Source: Bradyrhizobium erythrophlei (GTDB lineage: Bacteria > Pseudomonadota > Alphaproteobacteria > Rhizobiales > Xanthobacteraceae). Taken from it: a DNA stretch of 64,000 nucleotides. Below the pieces are notes generated by a model that did no database searches, had not been told where the DNA came from, and saw nothing but the letters and a program-made list of their open reading frames with translations. The stretch covers positions 7,716,001 through 7,780,000 of the forward strand of contig NZ_LT670817.1 in assembly GCF_900129425.1 (NCBI RefSeq), in the 5' to 3' direction. How positions within the stretch are numbered: the stretch's first letter is position 1; every line of letters starts with the position of its first letter. Position numbers and translations under genes: made by a program. This document shows positions 51,289 through 59,253 of the stretch, one piece after another.

Positions 51289-51816
51289 ATGCCGAGCGCC
51301 ACGAGCAGCACTGTTGGATGGATCGTCCTCTGGGCATGTCTCGCGCTCGGAATAAAGCTGATACTAAATCACTTCAGCAAAAGGACACGGGAAAAGCGGG
51401 AGGCCGAACACCGCGCGACGCTCAAAGCACGCCGCGAAGAGCGGGAAGATAAGCGGCCGACCATGGCTGAAGCTCTGGAGAGCGAGCTAGATTGGTATCG
51501 TCGCTTCGCAATCTCGGGCGATGACGAGGCGCGAAGAAACAACGCACTTTATGCGCGCCTCTTGATGGAAGACGACCTAGGCCTCTACGCCGAAGGCCCG
51601 AGGCCCTATGAGATTGATCAGGTGCACCGCGATATCCTTTTGGCCCATGCCCGCAAAGACGCAGCTGAAGCGCTCGCAACTAGTCGGACGCTGTTGCAGG
51701 AAGTTCGCAGCCTCACAAGTGCACTCAATGAACTTGTCCGTGCCGTTATTGTCTCGATGGTGGTTCTCCTAGCCGTGAGGTGGTGGAAGTCCGGCTTCGC
51801 TCTTTGGTGGCAGTGA
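51289..51816 (+). CDS. Membrane-anchored coiled-coil protein, 175 aa
   Basis: Two membrane segments at the ends: VGWIVLWACLALGIKLIL near the N-terminus and AVIVSMVVLLAVRWWKSGFA at the C-terminus. Between them are a charged helix (FSKRTREKREAEHRATLKAR) and helical segments (ESELDWYRRFAISGDDEARR, ATSRTLLQEVRSLTSALNEL). Both ends would be in the inner membrane. Function unknown; it lies in an operon-like run with the HEPN-like gene 35 bp downstream. Confidence 0.65.
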   Translation: MPSATSSTVGWIVLWACLALGIKLILNHFSKRTREKREAEHRATLKARREEREDKRPTMAEALESELDWYRRFAISGDDEARRNNALYARLLMEDDLGLYAEGPRPYEIDQVHRDILLAHARKDAAEALATSRTLLQEVRSLTSALNELVRAVIVSMVVLLAVRWWKSGFALWWQ

Positions 51817-51850
51817 GCCTTCAAAGGCGCGACTGTGGGGACGGTATTCG

Positions 51851-52462
51851 ATGACAAAAGAAATGACAGAATACGGCCGGGCCGATCTAATTCAGGAGCT
51901 ATTGGGGCTAAGTCCGTCGGTCGGCCAGAAACTCGCTGCCATCATCACCTTTGCGGGCAGCATCGAATATCATTTAGAGCGCGCGCTGTGGAAACTCCGG
52001 CGCATCGACCCGAAGGGCGTAAAACCCGACACGGATGCAAGAATGATCACCGATTTGATCGCGATGCTCGAAACATTCGCGGCCAGTCTGGCACCGGAAA
52101 AAGAGAAGACACTGCTTGAAGGTTGGTGCAAGTCAGCGCGCTCTGGTTTCACAATCAGGCACAACATCACACATGGTGTTGCGATGAAATTTCCTAACAC
52201 GCTGGCTTACGCGCGAAATCCAAGATGGCATGGCGAGGTACGCAAGCGAGAGTTCGGTGATTTCTGGGCCGATGAGCCCACGCTTGATCTCGTGCGCGAG
52301 GCGATGGCTGTTCTCTTGCGGATCGTAATTCAACTCTCTAGAGAAGATGTTTCGCTGAAAGAGATTGCGAGCCCGCTAGCCCTCAAGGCACTTCGAACGG
52401 CGGGTTCGGTGCTCGGGGAGTTCGCCAGTCAGGATTACAATCCAAGCTTCGAAAAATACTAA
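51851..52462 (+). CDS. HEPN-like helical protein, 203 aa
   Basis: Mostly alpha-helical, with R103-H-N-I-T-H108 in GFTIRHNITHGVAM, which satisfies the R-x4-6-H motif of HEPN ribonucleases. Other helices: VGQKLAAIITFAGSIEYHLE, MITDLIAMLETFAASLAPEK, REAMAVLLRIVIQLSREDVS. HEPN proteins often act in toxin-antitoxin or anti-phage systems. No nucleotidyltransferase partner is visible, so the assignment rests on motif and helical content. Confidence 0.55.
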   Translation: MTKEMTEYGRADLIQELLGLSPSVGQKLAAIITFAGSIEYHLERALWKLRRIDPKGVKPDTDARMITDLIAMLETFAASLAPEKEKTLLEGWCKSARSGFTIRHNITHGVAMKFPNTLAYARNPRWHGEVRKREFGDFWADEPTLDLVREAMAVLLRIVIQLSREDVSLKEIASPLALKALRTAGSVLGEFASQDYNPSFEKY

Positions 52463-52549
52463 GCGCGCCGCGCGGCGGCGCCGCCGGGGCGCATGTGCAT
52501 GGACCTTATTTTGAGCCTCTTCCCAAGATGTCTCCCTTGCGCTTAGCAG

Positions 52550-53374
52550 TCATGGCTTTCCAATCAAAAAACATTCATGCCTGCCAGCCTTCGGTAAGTC
52601 GTCCCCGTTGTTTAGTTCAACTAGTTTTGTGTGCATTTCTCGCCCCATCGCGATTAACTGAAAGATGAATTGGTCACCAAACTGGACGACCGCGTACATC
52701 ACCTGACCCTCGGGGCTATTATTGAAACGATAAACGAATTGTTCCGATAAGGGCTTTCTGTTTCTTTCAATTGCCGCCAACGCTGGAGCCATTCTTAAAA
52801 TGCTCTCAATGTACTCCGGCGTCGTATCCCTAGCAGCGAGATCGATGTGATTGACGTAGAGGATGCCGTCAAAAATATGAGCGTTGTGCTTGTAGTAGAG
52901 AGCTTTGCCCAACTTGATCATAAAGCGCGTTATCATACCCTCCGTCAGCAGCCCGATATTTGCCGCTCCCCATCCCCGTTGCCGGAGTAAATCCCCCACG
53001 TCGCGACCAAACGTCGAGCGAAGGTCTCGCTTGATTTCATTTCGGCTTATGTCGGTCCACTCGGCGAGTAGGCGCGGCTGATTGTTTCTTACTCCGTCAA
53101 CGAGCTTCCCCCATTCTTGCTGGTCAAGTTCGTTTAGGGTTTCCCTCAATGGGGTCCGGATCAGTACGGCAAGGCCCTGTTCATCAAGGCGCGCCTCCGC
53201 ATTACACTTCTCGCAAGCAGGAAACTCATATGTCTCCGGCCAATGCCGTCTCACGAAAAAGCAGCGGGGAGGACAATGATCTGTCGTTGAGGCCGCGTCG
53301 CCGCAATAGACACATGAAGGATGCAGTTTCAAGAACTGCAATCTTCGAGTTTCTTTGAGTTTGGCTTCGCCCAT
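52550..53374 (-). CDS. HNH-type nuclease-like protein, 274 aa
   Basis: N-terminal zinc-finger nuclease module: C21-V-Y-C24, T-D-H33-C-P-P, then C54-E-K-C57-N58, i.e. the order Cys pair, His, Cys pair-Asn of HNH endonucleases. The rest is unassigned (LNELDQQEWGKLVDGVRNNQ, ALYYKHNAHIFDGILYVNHI, GQVMYAVVQFGDQFIFQLIA). It may be a phage or defence nuclease. Convergent to the HEPN-like gene. Confidence 0.7.
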   Translation of the reverse strand: MGEAKLKETRRLQFLKLHPSCVYCGDAASTTDHCPPRCFFVRRHWPETYEFPACEKCNAEARLDEQGLAVLIRTPLRETLNELDQQEWGKLVDGVRNNQPRLLAEWTDISRNEIKRDLRSTFGRDVGDLLRQRGWGAANIGLLTEGMITRFMIKLGKALYYKHNAHIFDGILYVNHIDLAARDTTPEYIESILRMAPALAAIERNRKPLSEQFVYRFNNSPEGQVMYAVVQFGDQFIFQLIAMGREMHTKLVELNNGDDLPKAGRHECFLIGKP

Positions 53375-53384
53375 GGCGTGAGGC

Positions 53385-53660
53385 TCACGGCTTCAATCCG
53401 ACCATCACTCGGGCGCAATCGCTGATAACGTCCCCAGGATATCGCTTTCCTGACTTGGCAAATGCTGCCTTCACAACTTCCGCATCGTTCGGGTCGAAAG
53501 TCTTTCGGCTGACGAACGCCGTACCCAGTATCTCGCCAATCGACGACGTGCTGCCAACCACCAGACTGTTCTCGTTGGCAATACGATGGATGAGGTCTTT
53601 GCCGTCGGCCAGATGGTGATAAGCCAGCATCAAAAGCCGGTATTTTTGCGCTTCGTTCAT
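53385..53660 (-). CDS. Small hypothetical protein, 91 aa
   Basis: MNEAQKYRLLMLAYHHLADG, SLVVGSTSSIGEILGTAFVS and SGKRYPGDVISDCARVMVGL. It overlaps the preceding membrane-protein gene by ATGA and lies ten bases before the HNH gene start, so all three may be cotranscribed. No known domain. Confidence 0.6.
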   Translation of the reverse strand: MNEAQKYRLLMLAYHHLADGKDLIHRIANENSLVVGSTSSIGEILGTAFVSRKTFDPNDAEVVKAAFAKSGKRYPGDVISDCARVMVGLKP

Positions 53661-54259
53661 TTCGTCAGCATAACCTGTTTGCCGCAGGAACTTCCTAGTG
53701 CGGTGGCCTTATCCACAATGCTTGAGGGTTGTTTTCCAGTGGTCACCATGGTCCGCAATTCGTCCACCGTGATCGACGCCGCCATACCGTTGGAGTAGCA
53801 GTCGCAATAGGCAGCGATCTTGGCATCGGTCAGACCGATCTTCGGCGTCAGCGGATTGGCCTTCTGGCTCTGCGCACAACTGAGTTTAGACGACCGAATG
53901 AAGTCATCGCGGTCCTTTCCGGAAAAAACCCCATTGGGCATAGCGTTGGCAACTTTCTCGTTGCGTTCGTAACGTGCGCCGTAGTCGGAGAAAAACGCCA
54001 TGACGACCGCGAGGATCGCCCACAACACGAAGATGCCGCCTGCGTTGGCGGAACGAAAACGCAGGAAAGCCCATATGATCATTGGCAGTATCCCGGCGAG
54101 CACGTAAAGGCCAACACCGCCGCCAACGACATGCCCGACAAGGAAAGCCGGATCGGAGCTTAATAATGGGTCCAGCCACGCTTCAAAACCGGCAAATAGG
54201 ATTGCCGCGACGAGATAGTAAAAACACAGCAACCCAATCGAGCTTCGCGACATCTCCAA
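53657..54259 (-). CDS. Membrane protein with Cys-containing C-terminal domain, 200 aa
   Basis: Three hydrophobic segments: GLLCFYYLVAAILFAGFEAW, VVGGGVGLYVLAGILPMIIW, GGIFVLWAILAVVMAFFSDY. The following domain has LSCAQSQKANPLTPKIGLTD, IAAYCDCYSNGMAASITVDE and GSSCGKQVML, with four or five cysteines that could form disulfides outside the membrane. The pattern 'C-x(n)-Y-C-x-C' resembles small periplasmic DUF domains, but I cannot name one. Confidence 0.65.
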   Translation of the reverse strand: MEMSRSSIGLLCFYYLVAAILFAGFEAWLDPLLSSDPAFLVGHVVGGGVGLYVLAGILPMIIWAFLRFRSANAGGIFVLWAILAVVMAFFSDYGARYERNEKVANAMPNGVFSGKDRDDFIRSSKLSCAQSQKANPLTPKIGLTDAKIAAYCDCYSNGMAASITVDELRTMVTTGKQPSSIVDKATALGSSCGKQVMLTK

Positions 54260-54328
54260 TTACCCCAAATTTGCGATGCAATTATAGGATGAACGCGGGC
54301 GCGTACGGCGGCAAAAAAAAAAGATACC

Positions 54329-55225
54329 TCAGCGGGGGAAGATATCCGTCACCTTAGCGAACGGCTGCCGCTTCTCACTGTGGTGCCGCGCCTTCGCGCC
54401 GATCACACGGCCCAGATCGAGCCTGCGGTTGAGGGCGAAGTAGACGTCGGTCCCATCCATCATGATCAAGCGCCGTGCTGTGAAGGCGTTGAAACTCTCC
54501 CCCGAGAAGCCGCCATAGCTGACGTACAGTCCCCGCGTCCAATCCGGGCGCTCAAGCAGTTTGCCTTGGAAGCCGTGAAGCATGCTCGCGTCGGCCGGTT
54601 TGTTGTGCCACTTGGCCTCGACAAGATACGTTGCACCGTCGTGCTGGAACGAGCCATCGATCTGTTCGCCGATGGTCCGAAACGATGCGTGCGCGTCGAG
54701 ACCCCATGTGTCGAACCAGCGCTTAAGAAATCGCTCGAACGCGTATCCGCGTTGCTGCGGCGCTTCTCCCATCTGGGTTAGCGCCATGAACTCGGCCTCC
54801 AGCGCGGCTAGAATGGTCTCAGTCGGTCCGGCCAGTTTCTCAGGTGCCGGTCCCGGCGGCGGTTCGGTTGACGGATCAGCAGCGAGCGGTCTGCCGCCTA
54901 GTTTCACAATGAGCGCGCTGAGCCGGGTGCGGGCTTGCAGTACCTTGTCCTCCTCACCGCGCTCCATGCGTTCGGCCTCGCGGATTTCCCACAGCGCGCA
55001 CAGCGCCTTAGTCACTGCATTGGTCTGACCGACTTCCAAAAAGCGCCATAAGCGCTTGCCTTTCGAAGTGCCGTGAATGGCATAAGCATCGTCGTAGATG
55101 TTAATGCCGATGTCCCGAGAGAAGAACGATGCGAACGTCTTGTTGCTGAAATTGAGCACGTATCCACCATACATGCCGAACAGGCTGTCGATCAGCTTCA
55201 TGTCGACGGTAGAAAGGGTCGCCAT
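54329..55225 (-). CDS. PD-(D/E)XK restriction-endonuclease-like protein, 298 aa
   Basis: I start at the ATG at 55225 (GAGG eight bases upstream); an in-frame start at 55267 is possible. The N-terminal part is helical (VDMKLIDSLFGMYGGYVLNF). A Pro-rich linker (STEPPPGPAPEK) leads to a nuclease domain: E164 in YAFERFLKRWFDTWGL, D190 in GEQIDGSFQHDGATYL, and E203-A-K205. This is the Mrr/restriction-like arrangement. It likely cleaves DNA in defence; specificity is unknown. A zinc-ribbon gene lies 61 bp upstream on the same strand. Confidence 0.75.
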   Translation of the reverse strand: MATLSTVDMKLIDSLFGMYGGYVLNFSNKTFASFFSRDIGINIYDDAYAIHGTSKGKRLWRFLEVGQTNAVTKALCALWEIREAERMERGEEDKVLQARTRLSALIVKLGGRPLAADPSTEPPPGPAPEKLAGPTETILAALEAEFMALTQMGEAPQQRGYAFERFLKRWFDTWGLDAHASFRTIGEQIDGSFQHDGATYLVEAKWHNKPADASMLHGFQGKLLERPDWTRGLYVSYGGFSGESFNAFTARRLIMMDGTDVYFALNRRLDLGRVIGAKARHHSEKRQPFAKVTDIFPR

Positions 55226-55286
55226 CGTAGGGTCCTCGTTAGTTTCGCGATCATCATAGATCGCCAACAGCCATCGGCGATATGAA

Positions 55287-55604
55287 CTAACTCTCGACCG
55301 TTATTTCCCGATTGCATTCGCTGCACCGGAAGTAGTCTTCGTGGCGAGTACCGCCGCCGATGGGATAGAGCGGGGGCCGTTGCTCCCTTTGCATCCAGCA
55401 GTATGGGCATTTGTACTCACCGCTGACCTTCGGCTGATACTTCCCGAGACGACCACTTGCATCCGCCGCAAGCTTTAAATCCGCGTGTATCGCGCTCCGG
55501 CGCGCTTCAAGCTCGTGAAGCTCCCGATGCAATGCAGTCTCACGAGCCTCAAAGCTCTCCTTCAAATGTATTGCGATATCGACCAGAGTGCTTTCGGTGC
55601 TCAT
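55287..55604 (-). CDS. Small coiled-coil zinc-ribbon protein, 105 aa
   Basis: N-terminal coiled coil (SFEARETALHRELHELEARR) and C-terminal zinc ribbon: C-P-Y-C in EYKCPYCWMQREQ and C-x2-C in FRCSECNREITVES. It probably partners the nuclease gene directly downstream, either as substrate recognition or regulation. The ribbon differs from the 52-aa family at 18930. Confidence 0.65.
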   Translation of the reverse strand: MSTESTLVDIAIHLKESFEARETALHRELHELEARRSAIHADLKLAADASGRLGKYQPKVSGEYKCPYCWMQREQRPPLYPIGGGTRHEDYFRCSECNREITVES

Positions 55605-55726
55605 GCAAACCTCGCCTCAACGGCACGTTGCATGTTGATCTAACTGTTTCGCCGGACGGAACCAACGGAAATCTGCTTTGGGCTAACCTTTTCTTCGCGG
55701 GATGCGGCGACATTGGCGCACGGGTT

Positions 55727-55790
55727 GCGTATCACGCCCGCCGTTCTGGAAAGCCGTCGCCGACCTCAACCCGGCGACGGCTTTGTCTTG
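55727..55790 (+). promoter_or_regulatory. Leader hairpin (terminator or attenuator) shared with 20599-20650
   Basis: GCGTATCA is followed by AAAGCCGTCGCCG (55750-55762) and CGGCGACGGCTTT (55772-55784), a perfect 13-pair stem, then GTCTT. The same block order occurs at 20599-20650 in front of another ORFan. Confidence 0.65.
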
Positions 55791-55858
55791 CTGCATGAGG
55801 CTTGCGCATTCGGGCGGCTCCGCTACGTTGGGTTGAAGCCAACCTTCGGGACCTCCCT

Positions 55859-56215
55859 ATGACCATGCCGACCCATCATCAGACAGAACGTGTTCGCGAA
55901 AAGACTGACACTGTCGAAGCAATTGAACATGCTCTTTCGAAGATTGAGGGCGAGGGCCGCGAACCGGACCAATGGGAACGTGCGTTCCTGCTTCAGGCGA
56001 TGAATTGGCTCTTTCGCGGCGGCTACCGGCTTGCCACGGTGAACGCCGAGCTTGCCATGACGCCGCAGCACGAGCGCAGCCGGACCACGAATATCGAACC
56101 CGACCCGATGCTTGATCTCTGCGATATCGCGACGTTGAGGTCGGCATTTCGAGAGGGCACGGCGGAGCCAGTGCGAGAGTTCCCGGCTTTCGGTCGTATC
56201 ATCAGAGGATCATAG
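55859..56215 (+). CDS. Hypothetical protein, 118 aa
   Basis: Start at the ATG 55859 (MTMPTHHQTERVREKTDTVE). Helical: AIEHALSKIEGEGREPDQWE, RAFLLQAMNWLFRGGYRLAT. The second half is acidic (DPMLDLCDIATLRSAFREG). No domain is recognised. It follows the shared leader hairpin, and a relic of the zinc-ribbon ORFan lies 60 bp after its stop. Confidence 0.6.
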   Translation: MTMPTHHQTERVREKTDTVEAIEHALSKIEGEGREPDQWERAFLLQAMNWLFRGGYRLATVNAELAMTPQHERSRTTNIEPDPMLDLCDIATLRSAFREGTAEPVREFPAFGRIIRGS

Positions 56216-56278
56216 ATCGCGCGAACGTGCGCCGCTTGTAGATCCGAACGGTGAAGTTGCGTTAGTGCGATGAGGGTA

Positions 56279-56473
56279 CCCATGGCTTGAACTCGAATGC
56301 TCGCGATGCAAGGCCCGGCGCGACGTTGATCTCTGCATCCTCCGCCACGTGCCAAGACATAGGTGCACGACCTCGCCGGGCGGCTCGTTTGTCAGAATTG
56401 CAAGAAGGTCAGGTAGCGCCCGGCAGCGACGATGCTCCAGCTTGCCCCGCGCTCGCGCCAGCCGCGCCGCAGG
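56279..56473 (+). pseudogene. C-terminal relic of the zinc-ribbon ORFan
   Basis: PWLELECSRCKARRDVDLCI, then after a frame change DLAGRLVCQNCKKVR, a TAG, and RPAATMLQLAPRSRQP. It matches the tail of the gene at 20773-21220; the last 60 or so bases are nearly identical in DNA. The N-terminus is absent because of an upstream stop. Confidence 0.65.
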
Positions 56474-56701
56474 CTTCCAATACGTGTGTATGTGCCTTCC
56501 TCATCGCGCTCCATCAGCGCGGAGAAACCAACCACGTCAGCGGCGAGAATAGCTGCGAGGCGTCTGGTCGTACCCAGTCGGTAAGCCCATCTGACCGATC
56601 ATCTCCTTCGGGTAGCGGTAGTCCCGAAAGCGACCGAACGCGGACGTAGTGGAATGTCTCACTTTTTGCGACGGCGGGGCAACCGGTACGAGCGCTGCCG
56701 C

Positions 56702-57118
56702 TCAAGCCCAGCCCAGCTCCTTAAACGCGACACCGGAATTCCAAATCTTCGTCATGTGGCTGATCTTGCCGTCAGTGAATTGCATCACGTAGACGTAGTC
56801 CGAATTCGTCTTCTTGCCGGTCGGCGCACACGGACCACCAGCTCCGGTATGAGTACCCGAAAAGACTGCATACGCCGCGACGTTGTTTCGTTCGGTATCG
56901 GTGGCGAAGGATTTCACCTCATAGGTGCCATCCGGCATTATCGTCAGTAGTCCCTTCATCCAATCCGCGTATTCCGCGAGAGTTTTAATTCCCGCCAGCG
57001 GCTCGACCTGAGCGGCGAAGGTCGCGTTTGGAGCACAATAGGTCTTGCAGACTTCCCAACCTTTTCCGGTCTCGCAGGCGACAAAGAAATCGTTAGCAAT
57101 TGCGCTGATCGAGGTCAT
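56702..57118 (-). CDS. SnoaL-like (NTF2-fold) protein, 138 aa
   Basis: Typical small cone-shaped SnoaL/ester-cyclase layout: N-terminal helices (ISAIANDFFVACETGKGWEV), EYADWMKGLLTIMPDGTYEV, then strands (ERNNVAAYAVFSGTHTGAGG, KKTNSDYVYVMQFTDGKISH-MTKIWN). Members are enzymes of diverse type or binding proteins; the substrate cannot be inferred. ATG at 57118. Stands alone. Confidence 0.8.
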   Translation of the reverse strand: MTSISAIANDFFVACETGKGWEVCKTYCAPNATFAAQVEPLAGIKTLAEYADWMKGLLTIMPDGTYEVKSFATDTERNNVAAYAVFSGTHTGAGGPCAPTGKKTNSDYVYVMQFTDGKISHMTKIWNSGVAFKELGWA

Positions 57119-57278
57119 GAGTGCTGCCCCTCTGTTGGTTCATTGAACATCTCTTTAGCACCTTAGCTACGTTCAGACTATAATGCCGTTCTGCGCTCGG
57201 GTTGGCGAGCGGCCCCAAATGTTCTTTGGCCGGACCCCGGGAGGCCTCGGCGTTGGTAACAGTTAATGTCGCATATGG

Positions 57279-57379
57279 GCTTCTTCCGACGGTGACCGGC
57301 AGATCGCCTCTTCTCTTATTGAACGCAATCGAGACTAACTTTCTACGCGCAAGTTCGACGTCGGAGTTTTCACACAGCC
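57279..57379 (+). mobile_element. MITE family A, 5'-truncated copy
   Basis: CTTCTTCCGACGGTGACCGG to GTTTTCACACAGCC is almost identical to the right two thirds of 26098-26252; the left 50 bp including one terminal repeat are missing. Confidence 0.8.
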
Positions 57380-57548
57380 TGGGTCAAAAGCGTCGTTTTG
57401 ACCCTCCGCCTTCCGGTCTTCCCCGATAAGCAGACATTCTCACCGGCAACCCTGATAGGCTGTAGCTTCCCGCGCCCGGTGCGCTGACTTGCCCTATGAG
57501 CCCGGGCAAGCGTCCTAATGCCCTCCAGCGCCCTCGCCTGCCCCCGCC

Positions 57549-58964
57549 TCAAGCGATGCGGGCTGGAGCAGCGGCTTTGCTCTTCTTCCGGGTCGCCTCG
57601 ACCCGGGTCGGCGTGTCTGGCACGAGCGGGGCATCGTGATGGGGTCCGAGCGTAAGCCCTAGCAACTCGAAAATCCGGCGGCTGATCTTCTCTTGCGCCT
57701 CTCGAAGAGCTTGCGAGTTCGCGATCATCAACTCGTTTGTGTACCTCGCGGAGACGCCTTGCAGACTGTGCCCCATGAGGAACGAAATCAGCATCTCGGA
57801 AATCTCCAGCGAGACCGCGATGCTGCGGAACGTATGCCGAAGCGCGTTGCCCGAGACCGGAATGCCCGCGCGATGGCCAGCCTGACGGACGCCCGGGAAG
57901 ACAAGATCGGGAGCCGCGATCTCGTGATGCAGTTTCTTTCGTTCGATCACGCGGACCTCGCCGGACTTCATTCCGCGAAGGCCCTTCATTGTGATGGTTT
58001 GTGGAGGCGCGTTGATGGCCATCGCCAGCGCGAAAGCAATCTCGCCAGTGATCGGCAGCGAGATATCATTTCCGGCTTTCGCGTTCCGAATGATCATGCG
58101 CCGCGCGTCGAGATCGATATCGCTCTCGCGGATCATGGCCAGCTCGGTCGGACGACAGCCAGTCAAAAGCGCGGCGAGATGATAGCCCTTATGAACCGGG
58201 TTTTCGATCTTGTCCCACGCCTTGCGCCACGCCGAGAAGTCGGGGAAGTCAAGCACAGCTTTTGAGACCTTGATCTTTCCCAGCCTTATGCCCGAGGTCG
58301 GCGAGGCTGCCGGGTTGAGCGTGCGATCAAGCCGCGCCTCTTCGCGGTAGCAAGCTCTGATCAGCCGGGCGCAATGGTCTGCCGTCGTCGGGGTGGCCTT
58401 CGAGAGCTTCGCATGCCACGTCTTCACGGCTCGCGGGTTCTGCGACATCTCGGCGAGCGTCCACCCCTCCCATTGCGGCATGATGTGCGCCTCGGAAAGC
58501 TTGCTCGCATTGGCCCACCATCGCGGCGGCTTGCCTTTGGCTTCGGCTTGCGCCTTGAGATGGGCGAGGTAGTTTTCGAAGGCCGTTTTGAATGGCATCG
58601 CTTGGCGCTTGCCTGGGGCAGCAGTGCCAGCGGCGACAGCGCCCGAATAGATCAGGGCTTGCTTGCGCGCCTCATCCACGTCCATCGCAGGCCAGTTGCC
58701 GAGCGTCTTGAAGACCGACGACCGCTTACCTTTCGTCCGGCTCTGTTGACGGAAGCGCCAGACACTCGACTTCGCGCCGAGGAAGATGGTCAGGCCGAAG
58801 ACCTTGCTGTCGGGATAGTAGCCGCGCTGGGCCTCGTCATCGTCGGCGAGATCGCGCAACCATTCGACTTGCTGATCGTCGAGCAACCTCGGTTTTCGCT
58901 TCGCGTTCGGGTCGGAATGCTGCGGAGCTTTGCCGTTGTGCGTGGTCGGAAAATGTTGTGCCAT
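57549..58964 (-). CDS. Tyrosine recombinase (island/prophage integrase)
   Basis: 471 aa from the ATG at 58964. An Arm/DUF4102-type N-terminus (KRKPRLLDDQQVEWLRDLAD, LTIFLGAKSSVWRFRQQSRT), core-binding helices (AFENYLAHLKAQAEAKGKPP) and the catalytic domain with R in TGCRPTELAMIR (about 270), H-x2-R in ALRHTFRSIAVS, H in LMGHSLQGVSARYTNE with the Tyr nucleophile (about 408). It would integrate and excise an element at a tRNA gene; a truncated tRNA-Gly starts about 150 bp upstream of it. The frame is open further upstream (MFRRLL...), but the conserved part begins after the ATG chosen. Confidence 0.9.
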   Translation of the reverse strand: MAQHFPTTHNGKAPQHSDPNAKRKPRLLDDQQVEWLRDLADDDEAQRGYYPDSKVFGLTIFLGAKSSVWRFRQQSRTKGKRSSVFKTLGNWPAMDVDEARKQALIYSGAVAAGTAAPGKRQAMPFKTAFENYLAHLKAQAEAKGKPPRWWANASKLSEAHIMPQWEGWTLAEMSQNPRAVKTWHAKLSKATPTTADHCARLIRACYREEARLDRTLNPAASPTSGIRLGKIKVSKAVLDFPDFSAWRKAWDKIENPVHKGYHLAALLTGCRPTELAMIRESDIDLDARRMIIRNAKAGNDISLPITGEIAFALAMAINAPPQTITMKGLRGMKSGEVRVIERKKLHHEIAAPDLVFPGVRQAGHRAGIPVSGNALRHTFRSIAVSLEISEMLISFLMGHSLQGVSARYTNELMIANSQALREAQEKISRRIFELLGLTLGPHHDAPLVPDTPTRVEATRKKSKAAAPARIA

Positions 58965-59116
58965 CGTGATGTCACTATGATGCCATTTGACTAGTTCGGA
59001 TGCTGGGATTTTCAGCCACCGAGGCATCACAGATAACACTAGAAGCCTGCGAAACATGGGCTTTAGTCAATGGTTTCGGGCGTATCTCGTAACGTGGTAA
59101 AAAATCGGCTGATTAG

Positions 59117-59154
59117 ATTGGGAAGCTGCCGTTCTACCATTGAACTACGCCCGC
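59117..59154 (-). tRNA. tRNA-Gly(CCC), 5' half only (attachment-site remnant)
   Basis: GCGGGCGTAGTTCAATGG, then TAGAACGGCAGCTTCCCAA: acceptor 5' strand, full D arm, 5' strand of the anticodon stem and loop TTCCCAA (anticodon CCC). After the loop the sequence departs (TCTAATCAGCC...) and no T arm or 3' acceptor strand follows. The break lies at the point where tyrosine integrases commonly recombine. Confidence 0.8.
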
Positions 59155-59253
59155 AAATCAATGACTTAGCTAAGTTCGACCTTCTATTTTAGTGGCCATT
59201 TGGTGGACACGAGCGGCCGTCGAACCTGCCCTACGAAAGGCCCTTTATACTGA

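Noticed and set aside
59100..59160. Complete tRNA gene
   Set aside because: The sequence departs from a tRNA directly after the anticodon loop; no T arm or 3' acceptor strand is present.
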